This document shows positions 1 to 5,777 of a DNA stretch of 5,945 bases, one piece after another (the stretch's first letter is position 1; every line of letters starts with the position of its first letter). The notes below the pieces were generated by a model. It worked only from the letters and a program-made list of their open reading frames with translations. It made no database searches and was not told where the DNA came from. The DNA comes from a bacterium (GTDB lineage Bacteria; Verrucomicrobiota; Verrucomicrobiia; Limisphaerales; J093): assembly GCA_021784265.1 (NCBI GenBank), contig JAJXTA010000210.1:1-5945 (forward strand), written 5' to 3'. Position numbers and translations under genes: made by a program.

Positions 1-1
1 A

Positions 2-547
2 ATCGCGGCGATGAGCCTGGGAATGACCTGGATGGCCTACCAACGGACTTGCCTCCGGGCGGAGGTTCGGCGAGGGATGGCGCCGGGGTTGGTGGACACC
101 GCGGGAAAAGACGTGGCGGAGTATTGTCCAGCGGAAGCCGACCCGGAGGCGGCGCGGCAGAAGATGGGATCAATGACCGCCCAGTTGGTGACGGGCGTGG
201 GGGTGGTGTCCGTAGTGGAGTGGCAGCCGCGGCGGCTCCGGCTGACGATCACTACGCCCACGGGGGCGGAGGTGATGCTACGGCAGTTTTATTATCCAGG
301 CTGGGTGGTGCGGACCGCGGAAGGGCGGTCGTTGCCGGTCTGGCCCGCCCCGGGGACAGGCCTGCTGCGGCTGGCAGCACCGCCAGGGCGGCATGCGCTG
401 ACGCTGTGGCTCACCGCCGGGCGGGCGGAGCAAGTGGGCTGGGGAATCACGGCGCTGAGCGTGGTGGGCGGTCTTACCGCCTGGTGCGCGAGTAGCGGTA
501 TGCGGCACGGTTCCACCGCTCGGGGCCGGAGGCCGATGGCGACGTAG
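2..547 (+). CDS. C-terminal part of a large membrane protein, YfhO-like or glycosyltransferase-type (5' truncated by the window)
   Basis: The reading frame is open from the left edge (base 2) to a TAG stop at 545-547, giving 181 visible residues, so the gene very probably starts outside the window; the ATG at 11 is likely internal. The visible part begins with a short hydrophobic stretch that may end a transmembrane helix. It continues through a hydrophilic segment into a beta-rich module containing 'RQFYYPGWVV' (about 278-309) and a 'LLRLAAPPGRHALTLWL' strand pair, then a final hydrophobic helix (about 434-493) and a short basic tail. A YPGW-type strand followed by a 'vpaG.h.v.l' strand and a last membrane helix is typical of the C-terminal extracytoplasmic domain of YfhO-like and related multi-pass proteins involved in cell-surface glycan assembly. 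Assignment is by motif resemblance only; the catalytic region is not visible. The following gene lies over 350 bp away, so co-transcription is not suggested. Confidence 0.6.
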   Translation: MAAMSLGMTWMAYQRTCLRAEVRRGMAPGLVDTAGKDVAEYCPAEADPEAARQKMGSMTAQLVTGVGVVSVVEWQPRRLRLTITTPTGAEVMLRQFYYPGWVVRTAEGRSLPVWPAPGTGLLRLAAPPGRHALTLWLTAGRAEQVGWGITALSVVGGLTAWCASSGMRHGSTARGRRPMAT

Positions 548-624
548 CTGGCGGTCGCTGCGCCATGCCGCCGGCCGGGCGTCCGCCGCAAGGCCTGCGG
601 AATCCACAGCGCCAAGAATTGCGC

Positions 625-655
625 TTGCCGCGGCCCCGCCTGATTCCGCTATGCT
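625..655 (+). promoter_or_regulatory. Candidate sigma-70-type promoter upstream of prfC
   Basis: A TTGCCG hexamer at 625-630 and a TATGCT hexamer at 650-655 are separated by 19 bp. The spacing is slightly long and both boxes are imperfect. It is the best match I found by eye in the gap between the membrane-protein gene and prfC. If used, the transcript would start near 662 and carry a leader of about 240 nt before the prfC start at 900. A promoter nearer to prfC cannot be excluded. Confidence 0.35.
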
Positions 656-808
656 GCTGGCGTGAGATGTTCGACGGTAATAAGACCGCTAAGCGCGCCG
701 CGTGTGCTCCCCGCGACGGCGTTAACTCCACCCTAGTCTTCCTCGCCCGCCGCTGGTCAGTGGCTGCGGGCTTGCGCCGCACCTGACCGCGGCACCCTTG
801 ATTTTATT

Positions 809-822
809 GGAGCGGGCGCTCC
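809..822. repeat. Short inverted repeat upstream of prfC
   Basis: GGAGCG and CGCTCC flank a 2-base GG centre, preceded by an AT-rich patch (TTGATTTTATT at 798-808). As RNA it could form a 5-bp stem with a 4-base loop. It lies about 78 bp before the prfC start. It could be an operator-like site or chance in GC-rich DNA; there is no T-run on either strand that would make it a terminator. Confidence 0.25.
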
Positions 823-899
823 GGCCGCCAGATCAGATTGATAGCCCCGTGCTCGCGTTGGGAACCTATGCGGAAGAGAACCGCGAACCTCGAATCTTG

Positions 900-2510
900 A
901 TGAATCTCGAAACCGAAACCAACCGCCGGCGGACCTTTGCGATTATCTCGCACCCAGACGCCGGCAAGACGACCTTGACCGAGAAGCTCCTGCTGTATGG
1001 GGGGGCGGTGCAATTGGCCGGCTCGGTCACCGCGCGCAAGAACCAGCGCGCCACCACCTCGGACTGGATGGAGCTGGAGCGCAAGCGCGGCATCTCGATC
1101 AGTTCGACCGTGCTCCAGTTCGACTATCGCGGGTATTGCGTGAACCTCCTGGACACCCCCGGACACAAGGACTTCTCCGAAGACACCTACCGGGTGCTGA
1201 CCGCCGTGGACGCCGCCGTCATGGTGATCGATGCCGCCAAGGGGATCGAGAGCCAGACGCGCAAGCTCTTCGAGGTCTGCCGCCAGCGCGGCATTCCCAT
1301 TCTCACGTTCATGAACAAGCTCGACCGCCCGGCGCGGGACCCGCTTGGGCTGCTCGACGAGCTCGAGCGGGTGCTGGGGCTCCGCACCTACGCGGTCAAT
1401 TGGCCTTTGGGTGATGGCGGCGACTTCCGCGGGCTCTATGACCGGCGAGCCCAACAAGTCCATTTTTTTGAGCGGGTGCCCGGCGGGGCCTTCCGGGCGC
1501 CGGTGGCGGTGCATGACCTGGCCGCGCCGGTCGTGCGGGAGGCGATGGCGCCGGCGGTGTATGACCGGGTGGTGGAGGAGTTGGCGATGCTGGCCGAGGC
1601 GGGAGCCGGGTTTGATCACGGCCAGGTCCTGGCGGGCGAGTTGACGCCGGTGTTCTTCGGCAGTGCGGTGAACAATTTCGGGGTGCAACTGCTGCTGGAT
1701 GCGTTCCTCGAGCTGGCGCCCCCGCCCCAACCGCGCCAGGTCAAGGGCAGCGCGATCGAGCCGCGCCACCACCGTTTCTCCGGCTTCATTTTCAAGATGC
1801 AGGCGAACATGGACCCGCATCACCGCGACCAGCTCGCCTTCGTGCGCGTCTGCTCGGGGCGGTTCGAGCGGGATATGACCGTGGTGTTGACTCGCACCGG
1901 CAAGCGGCTGCGCCTGGCCAGCTCCCACAAACTCTTCGGCCGCGAGCGCGAGACGCTCGATGAGGCCTTTGCGGGAGATGTGGTCGGTTTGGTCGGCCAC
2001 GCTGACTTCCGCATCGGCGACACGCTGGCCGAGGACCCCACGCTCGTCTTCGACGAGATTCCGCGGTTCGCCCCCGAGACGTTTGCCTGGCTGCACAGCG
2101 GCAGCACCGCGCAGTTCAAACGGTTCCGCGCGGGCCTCGAACAACTGCTCCTGGAGGGGGTGGTCCAGTCCTTTCACCTGGTTAACGCCACACGGCGGGT
2201 GCCGCTGCTGGGCGCCGTCGGCCCGCTGCAATTCGACGTGGTGCAGTATCGCCTGCAGAGCGAGTACGGGGCCGAATCGCGCCTGGAGGCCGCGCCCTGG
2301 AAACTGCCACGCTGGGTGACCCAGGGGTCGGTGGACGAAGCCATGCTCCCCTCCGACTCGCGCTTGGCGACGGACAGCAGCGGTCATCTCGTGATCCTGT
2401 TTCCGACCGAGTGGGCCTGCAACTTCTTCGCCGAACGCCACCCAGCCGTCGGCCTCAGCCCGCTGCCCCCGCGCGCCGAGTCGGCGCACCCTCCGCTGGC
2501 GGCGGCGTAG
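900..2510 (+). CDS. prfC: Peptide chain release factor 3 (RF3), translational GTPase
   Basis: RF3 is a cytoplasmic GTPase that removes RF1 or RF2 from the ribosome after peptide release. The product is 536 residues, close to the 529 of the E. coli protein. The GTPase motifs are all present: P-loop SHPDAGKTT at residues 17-25, switch I region around RGISISSTV (63-71), DTPGH at 85-89, NKLD at 139-142, and the G5 SAV at 255-257. RF3-specific text follows, including 'GSAVNNFG' and the C-terminal 'LQFDVVQYRLQSEYGAE' stretch. I chose the ATG at 900 because it puts the P-loop at the usual distance from the N terminus. An in-frame TTG at 798 would add 34 residues that do not look like RF3. No strong Shine-Dalgarno site precedes 900; the nearest purine run (GGAAGAGAA, 872-880) is about 20 nt away. 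The reading frame is intact. No neighbour is functionally related. Confidence 0.97.
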   Translation: MNLETETNRRRTFAIISHPDAGKTTLTEKLLLYGGAVQLAGSVTARKNQRATTSDWMELERKRGISISSTVLQFDYRGYCVNLLDTPGHKDFSEDTYRVLTAVDAAVMVIDAAKGIESQTRKLFEVCRQRGIPILTFMNKLDRPARDPLGLLDELERVLGLRTYAVNWPLGDGGDFRGLYDRRAQQVHFFERVPGGAFRAPVAVHDLAAPVVREAMAPAVYDRVVEELAMLAEAGAGFDHGQVLAGELTPVFFGSAVNNFGVQLLLDAFLELAPPPQPRQVKGSAIEPRHHRFSGFIFKMQANMDPHHRDQLAFVRVCSGRFERDMTVVLTRTGKRLRLASSHKLFGRERETLDEAFAGDVVGLVGHADFRIGDTLAEDPTLVFDEIPRFAPETFAWLHSGSTAQFKRFRAGLEQLLLEGVVQSFHLVNATRRVPLLGAVGPLQFDVVQYRLQSEYGAESRLEAAPWKLPRWVTQGSVDEAMLPSDSRLATDSSGHLVILFPTEWACNFFAERHPAVGLSPLPPRAESAHPPLAAA

Positions 2511-2580
2511 GTCCGCCGGCCGGGCACCACCCCGTCTCCCTCGCCCTGCCTGCCTCGCCTTGTTAGGGTCCGCACTCCCC

Positions 2581-2592
2581 CCGGCGCGCCGG
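2581..2592. repeat. Perfect 12-bp GC palindrome
   Basis: CCGGCGCGCCGG equals its own reverse complement. It lies 71 bp after the prfC stop codon. It is entirely G and C, so in DNA of this composition it may be chance. No second copy was noticed in the window. Confidence 0.3.
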
Positions 2593-2650
2593 CACCGCCT
2601 GATCGGCGCCCACGGGTTGGCCGCGACGGACCGCGGGCAGCCGCGCCACG

Positions 2651-2665
2651 CCCACCCCGGGTGGG
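2651..2665 (+). terminator. prfC: Weak candidate stem-loop terminator after prfC
   Basis: CCCACC and GGTGGG can pair around a 3-base CCG loop, and are followed by TCGGTTTCG. The stem is short (6 bp) and the T content after it is low. It also lies 140 bp beyond the prfC stop. It is the only terminator-like hairpin I found in this gap and is a weak call. Confidence 0.2.
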
Positions 2666-2828
2666 TCGGTTTCGCGGCTTCGGCAGTGTGGGGCTCGGCG
2701 GATGACGGCGGACGCCGGGCCAGGTAGTTCCGCGAGCAAAGGGCCCGAGGGAGGCTGCGGTCGAGGAGTCGAGCGAGGTCCGCGGTTCGGCTTGCTTGGG
2801 GGGCGGCCGGTGGGTAGGTTGCGGCTCG

Positions 2829-4166
2829 ATGACAGCTCGCCGTCCTGTCCGTTCGCGTTCTCCGAAACACCGCCCGGTTCTGTTGCCGGCCGGGATTGTC
2901 GCCTGCAGCACCACCTTGCTGGCCGCCCCCTTTCCCGAGCCGTCCCAGCTCCCGGTTCAGCCCACGCCGCCCGACCCGTTGGTGCGCTTCGACGGCCAGC
3001 GGGTGAGCACCGCGCGCGAGTGGTACCAGCAGCGCCGACCGGAGTTGAAGGCACTGTTTCAGCACTACATGTACGGGTCTTGGCCGTCGGCCCCGGCGGT
3101 CCGGGCGACTGTCGAGCGGATGGACACGCAGTACTTCGGTGGCAAGGCGACGAAAAAAGAAGTGGCCCTGGCGTTGGGACCAGACGATGCGCCCGTCCTG
3201 CATCTGTTGGTGGTGGTGCCCAATGGACGGCGGGGGCCAGCCCCCGTCTTTGTTGGGCTGGCGTTTTGCCCCATTTGCGCTCTGGTGAACGACCCTAACC
3301 TCCCGCTGCCCACGAACTGGATGTATCCTGGTCCCGGGGTGAGGGACCACCGGGCTACAGCCGCGATTCGGGGGAGCGCGGTGGGGACGTGGAGTATCGA
3401 GCAGACCATTGACCGGGGCTACGGTGTGGCCATTTTCTACAACGGCGACGTTGAGCCCGATTATCCCGAGGCTCCGGAGGGCATCCGCGCCTGGTACGCC
3501 CGCCATCCCGCGCCAGCGTCAGCCGGAACGACTGCGGCCGAGGGTGGCTACGATTGGGGCGCCATCGCCGCGTGGGCTTGGGGCGCGCGGCGGGTGGTGG
3601 ATTATTTGGTGACCGACAAGGCTGTCGATGCCCGTCGCATCGCGGTGGTCGGCCATTCGCGCAACGGCAAGGCCTCGCTGGTGGCGGGGGCGTTCGACGA
3701 ACGGATCGCCTTGGTCATCCCGCACCAAGCCGGCTGCGGGGGCACCGCGCCTAGTCGCGGGACGATCGGCGAATCGGTGCAGCGGATCAACACCAGCTTC
3801 CCCCACTGGTTTAACGCCCCATTTAAGCAGTTCAACGACCAGCCGCAGCGGCTGCCCTTTGACCAGAACTCTCTGATCGCCCTCTGCGCGCCGCGGCCGG
3901 TACTGGTGTCGAACGCCACCGAAGACTCCTGGGGCAACCCCGACGGACAGTTCGAGATGGTCCAGGGGGCGGACCCCGTCTATCGGTTCCTGAAGGCGGG
4001 CGGCTTGGCCGCGCGCCAGATGCCTCCCACGAACCAGTTGGTGGCCAGCAAGTTGGGCTTCTTCATCCGCCCAGGCAAGCATTCGATGACCCCCGAGGAC
4101 TGGCGGGCCTTTCTGGACTTTGCCGATAAGGAGCTGAAACCGGTCCGCCCCCCTCGCGATCGGTGA
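2829..4166 (+). CDS. Exported alpha/beta hydrolase, CE15 glucuronoyl esterase-like
   Basis: The 445-residue product resembles family CE15 glucuronoyl esterases, which cleave ester bonds between glucuronic acid on xylan and lignin alcohols. The N terminus is arginine-rich, then hydrophobic (about 16-33). It contains IVAC ending at Cys26, which fits a loose lipobox, so the protein may be a lipoprotein; cleavage near LLAA (30-33) by signal peptidase I is the alternative. The nucleophile motif is GHSRNGK (275-281), with Ser277 as nucleophile and Arg278 following as in CE15. Later come 'FPHWFN', 'PFDQNSLIALCAPRPVL', 'NATEDSWGNPDGQFEM' (Glu365/Asp366) and 'RPGKHSMT' with the catalytic His418. Where fungal enzymes carry a catalytic Glu (in a QESG context), this protein appears to have Gln300 (IPHQAGCGG). 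I chose ATG 2829, preceded by AGG at 2816-2818; TTG 2796 would only extend the N terminus. Some relatives are labelled acetyl xylan esterase, so the exact substrate is uncertain. It converges on the aldo/keto reductase gene, 53 bp away. Confidence 0.82.
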   Translation: MTARRPVRSRSPKHRPVLLPAGIVACSTTLLAAPFPEPSQLPVQPTPPDPLVRFDGQRVSTAREWYQQRRPELKALFQHYMYGSWPSAPAVRATVERMDTQYFGGKATKKEVALALGPDDAPVLHLLVVVPNGRRGPAPVFVGLAFCPICALVNDPNLPLPTNWMYPGPGVRDHRATAAIRGSAVGTWSIEQTIDRGYGVAIFYNGDVEPDYPEAPEGIRAWYARHPAPASAGTTAAEGGYDWGAIAAWAWGARRVVDYLVTDKAVDARRIAVVGHSRNGKASLVAGAFDERIALVIPHQAGCGGTAPSRGTIGESVQRINTSFPHWFNAPFKQFNDQPQRLPFDQNSLIALCAPRPVLVSNATEDSWGNPDGQFEMVQGADPVYRFLKAGGLAARQMPPTNQLVASKLGFFIRPGKHSMTPEDWRAFLDFADKELKPVRPPRDR

Positions 4167-4219
4167 CCAGCGCGTGACCGTGGCGGGCGGAATGTCGGCT
4201 CCGGCAGGGGACGGGGCGG

Positions 4220-5134
4220 TTAGCCTTTGCCCACTTGGCTCATGCGCCTCAAGGTGTCGTCCACTTGGGCCGGGGAGAGCATGCCGACGGTGATGGCATC
4301 CACCAGGTGGTTTTGGAAGACGTATTTGAGCGAGGCGTCTTTCTCCTCCGGCCTGACCAACTTGCCGGCGCCGAAGATCTTCATGCCAACCACCGCCTTG
4401 CCATTGCGGCGGGCCAGTTTGAGCACGTCGCCCACCTCTTCCGCGGTGCCGTCCATCATGTATTTGCTGCCGCCCATGTTATTGATCCGGGCGAAGATCA
4501 CGTCCACCCACGGGAGGGTGGCGGCGGTCTTGAGGGCGCCGAAATCGTGGCAGGAGACCCCTTTGGCGCGGATGACGCCCTTTTGCTGGAGGTCGGACAG
4601 CTCGTCGCGGACGCGGGCGTAGGTCTCGGGCCATTTGGCGTCGGTCATGCAATGGATGAGCACGACATCAACCATGTCCACCCCGAGTTCCTGGCGGAAC
4701 CGATCGAGCTCGGCGACGGCGCCCCCGGAGGGGGTGACCCAGTTTTCCTTGCGGACCCAGATTTTGCTCAAGAGGACGAACTTGTCGCGCGGCAGGCCCT
4801 TGATGATGTCGTGCACGAAGGGCTGGCTGCCGTAGAGATCGGCCATGTCGATGAACCGGATCCCCTGGTCGAGGCCGTGCCGCAGGAGTTCGTCGAACTT
4901 CTGTTTGCCCATGCGGGTCTGCTCGGAGGAGCGGGCGTAGCCGTTGTAGCCCGTCCCTTGGGCCAAGCGGGAGACCTTGATCCCGGTGCGGCCCAGGGCG
5001 ACCAAGTCGGTGCCGTTGAAGCCGCCGGTGGTTACGGGCATGGCCCGGCCGAGCCAGGCGGCGGGGCTGGCGAGGAGCCCGGCACCGGTAAGGGTGGTGG
5101 TCTTGAGGAAGTCGCGTCGGCTGTGAGGATGCAT
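4220..5134 (-). CDS. Tat-exported aldo/keto reductase
   Basis: The 304-residue product is an aldo/keto reductase, an NAD(P)H-dependent TIM-barrel enzyme that interconverts carbonyls and alcohols. The N terminus 'SRRDFLKT' (Arg6-Arg7), followed by a hydrophobic stretch to about residue 32, is a twin-arginine signal. It suggests export of the folded, cofactor-loaded enzyme, possibly with cleavage near Ala31. The barrel starts at 'LGRTGIKVSRLAQGTGYNG' (47-65). The catalytic tetrad can be read as Asp96 and Tyr101 (IDMADLYGS), Lys124 (LLSKIW) and His161 (LIHCMTD). The C terminus ends shortly after 'VGMLSPAQVDDTLRRM' and lacks the cysteine-rich iron-sulfur tail of some longer Tat-linked relatives. 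The start at 5134 is supported by GGAGGG (reverse complement of 5144-5149), 9 nt upstream. Its own promoter lies at 5200-5228. The substrate is unknown; the adjacent esterase suggests, but does not show, a sugar-derived one. Confidence 0.9.
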   Translation of the reverse strand: MHPHSRRDFLKTTTLTGAGLLASPAAWLGRAMPVTTGGFNGTDLVALGRTGIKVSRLAQGTGYNGYARSSEQTRMGKQKFDELLRHGLDQGIRFIDMADLYGSQPFVHDIIKGLPRDKFVLLSKIWVRKENWVTPSGGAVAELDRFRQELGVDMVDVVLIHCMTDAKWPETYARVRDELSDLQQKGVIRAKGVSCHDFGALKTAATLPWVDVIFARINNMGGSKYMMDGTAEEVGDVLKLARRNGKAVVGMKIFGAGKLVRPEEKDASLKYVFQNHLVDAITVGMLSPAQVDDTLRRMSQVGKG

Positions 5135-5143
5135 GGCGAAGGG

Positions 5144-5149
5144 CCCTCC
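5144..5149 (-). promoter_or_regulatory. Shine-Dalgarno site of the aldo/keto reductase gene
   Basis: The minus strand reads GGAGGG here, 9 nt before the ATG at 5134. It is the best-placed ribosome binding site in the window and fixes the start of the Tat signal peptide. Confidence 0.75.
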
Positions 5150-5199
5150 GGAGGGGTTGTAGTTTTTCGAATGGATGTGTGTCTAATCTCTGATGCACC

Positions 5200-5228
5200 A
5201 TTGTAGCCGCGGATTGGCCCCACCGCAA
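5200..5228 (-). promoter_or_regulatory. Sigma-70-type promoter of the aldo/keto reductase gene
   Basis: On the minus strand a TTGCGG box (5223-5228) and a TACAAT box (5200-5205) are separated by exactly 17 bp. Transcription would start near 5193, giving a leader of about 60 nt to the ATG at 5134. Two bases upstream of the -35 box lies a T6 run, then a C8 run (plus-strand A6 at 5231-5236 and G8 at 5237-5244). This is the most convincing promoter in the window. Confidence 0.6.
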
Positions 5229-5230
5229 CC

Positions 5231-5244
5231 AAAAAAGGGGGGGG
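5231..5244. repeat. Homopolymer tract A6G8
   Basis: Six A then eight G on the plus strand, in the divergent region between the aldo/keto reductase and cupin genes. It abuts the -35 box of the aldo/keto reductase promoter. Runs of eight G are prone to slippage, so the length may vary between isolates or be a sequencing error. Confidence 0.6.
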
Positions 5245-5270
5245 CGCCGGTTTCGCCTCGACCGCGCCGG

Positions 5271-5278
5271 GGAGGTGA
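5271..5278 (+). promoter_or_regulatory. Strong Shine-Dalgarno-like site upstream of the cupin gene, out of place
   Basis: GGAGGTGA is a near-perfect match to the anti-Shine-Dalgarno sequence, but it lies 59 nt before the cupin ATG at 5338. It is correctly placed (6 nt) for a GTG at 5285, which opens a 23-codon frame that is not the cupin frame and stops at 5354-5356, inside the cupin gene. It may drive a short leader peptide coupled to cupin translation, or be chance in purine-rich DNA. Confidence 0.35.
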
Positions 5279-5302
5279 GCGAGAGTGCCGGGTGAGCCGG
5301 GG

Positions 5303-5318
5303 GGCGCGCGGGCGCGCC
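5303..5318 (+). repeat. GC-only inverted repeat before the cupin start
   Basis: GGCGCG and CGCGCC flank a CGGG loop, giving a 6-bp all-GC stem ending 19 nt before the cupin ATG. As RNA it could limit ribosome access to that start. No T-run follows, so it is not a classical terminator. Confidence 0.35.
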
Positions 5319-5337
5319 ACCGGGCGTGCGACCCACT

Positions 5338-5736
5338 ATGGATGTCCAGAATCTGAACGCCGTTCCCACCTTCGTCACCAAGGACGGGTCGGAAATCCGC
5401 GAGCTGTTGGCCTACCGGAACTCGGCGCTGCGCCACCAGAGCCTGGCGGAAGCGCGGCTGCCGGCGGGGGGCAGCACCCTGGAGCATTATCACGCGCGGA
5501 CGGAGGAGATCTACTATATCACGGCCGGCGAGGGGCGGCTGCGGGTGGGGGCGGAGACCCGCACCGTGCGGGCCGGGGACGCCATCGCCATCCCGCCCGG
5601 CCATCGCCACAAACTCTGGAACACCGGCCCGCAGCCGCTCCGGCTGTTGTGCTGCTGCAGCCCCGCCTACGAACAGGCCGACACTTTTCTGACCGAAGCC
5701 GGTTCGGGGGCGGCGCCGGCCCCGGTCGGCGACTAA
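5338..5736 (+). CDS. Small single-domain cupin protein
   Basis: The 132-residue product is one cupin beta-barrel, probably a cytoplasmic metal-binding protein; no signal peptide is seen. Both conserved cupin motifs match exactly. Motif 1 runs from Gly44 through His50, His52 and Glu57 to Gly64 (around 'EHYHARTEEIYYITAGEG'). Motif 2 runs from Gly80 through Pro86, Gly88 and His91 to Asn95 ('GDAIAIPPGHRHKLWN'). His50, His52, Glu57 and His91 should bind the metal. The following 'LLCCCSPAYEQADT' stretch is common in this type of small cupin, and the last residues are a low-complexity Gly/Ala/Pro tail. The ATG at 5338 is preferred over an in-frame GTG at 5326; neither has a Shine-Dalgarno site at normal distance. 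Members include isomerases, dioxygenases and binding proteins, and the sequence does not say which this is. A glutaredoxin-like gene follows 41 bp downstream on the same strand, perhaps in one operon. Confidence 0.88.
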   Translation: MDVQNLNAVPTFVTKDGSEIRELLAYRNSALRHQSLAEARLPAGGSTLEHYHARTEEIYYITAGEGRLRVGAETRTVRAGDAIAIPPGHRHKLWNTGPQPLRLLCCCSPAYEQADTFLTEAGSGAAPAPVGD

Positions 5737-5777
5737 ACCGGTCCCCCGTTCGCCTCGCGCCTCAATCGGAATTCACT

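Larger units (their letters stand above)
548..899. other. Intergenic stretch before prfC with no convincing gene
   Basis: This 352-bp gap holds the candidate promoter at 625-655 and the inverted repeat at 809-822. A short open frame starts at ATG 667 and stops at 784-786 (39 residues, arginine/alanine-rich), but it has no good ribosome binding site and no recognisable features, so I do not call it a gene. I see no T-rich stem-loop that would be a clear terminator for the upstream membrane-protein gene. Confidence 0.5.
2511..2828. other. GC-rich intergenic stretch with palindromes, no convincing gene
   Basis: The 318 bp between prfC and the esterase gene contain open frames on both strands only because stop codons are rare in such GC-rich DNA. 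None has a plausible start signal or a recognisable product. The stretch holds a perfect 12-bp palindrome at 2581-2592 and a short stem-loop at 2651-2665. No clear -35/-10 pair for the downstream gene was found by eye. Confidence 0.5.

Noticed and set aside
667..786. A 39-residue small open frame just downstream of the candidate prfC promoter
   Set aside because: There is no convincing Shine-Dalgarno site, no recognisable motif, and the composition matches random GC-rich translation.
798..899. A TTG-initiated N-terminal extension of RF3 by 34 residues
   Set aside because: RF3 proteins have the P-loop about 17-25 residues from the start, as given by ATG 900; the extension does not resemble RF3 and has no ribosome binding site.
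2702..3298. A 198-codon plus-strand open frame overlapping the start of the esterase gene
   Set aside because: It overlaps the signal peptide and N-terminal domain of the hydrolase in another frame, and its translation is low-complexity without a recognisable family.
804..3506. A 900-codon open frame on the minus strand across prfC, the intergenic stretch and the start of the esterase gene
   Set aside because: It is antisense to a clear RF3 gene and a clear hydrolase. Its product is arginine/glycine/histidine-rich with no recognisable domain, and it crosses noncoding DNA. Such long shadows are expected where GC-rich codon positions suppress stops.
4167..4219. A bidirectional terminator between the convergent esterase and aldo/keto reductase genes
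   Set aside because: The position is right, but I could find no stable stem followed by a T-run on either strand in these 53 bases.
4235..5206. A 323-codon plus-strand open frame
   Set aside because: It mirrors the aldo/keto reductase gene on the opposite strand, runs over that gene's promoter, and has no recognisable motif; the minus-strand gene has a full catalytic tetrad, a Tat signal and a good ribosome binding site.
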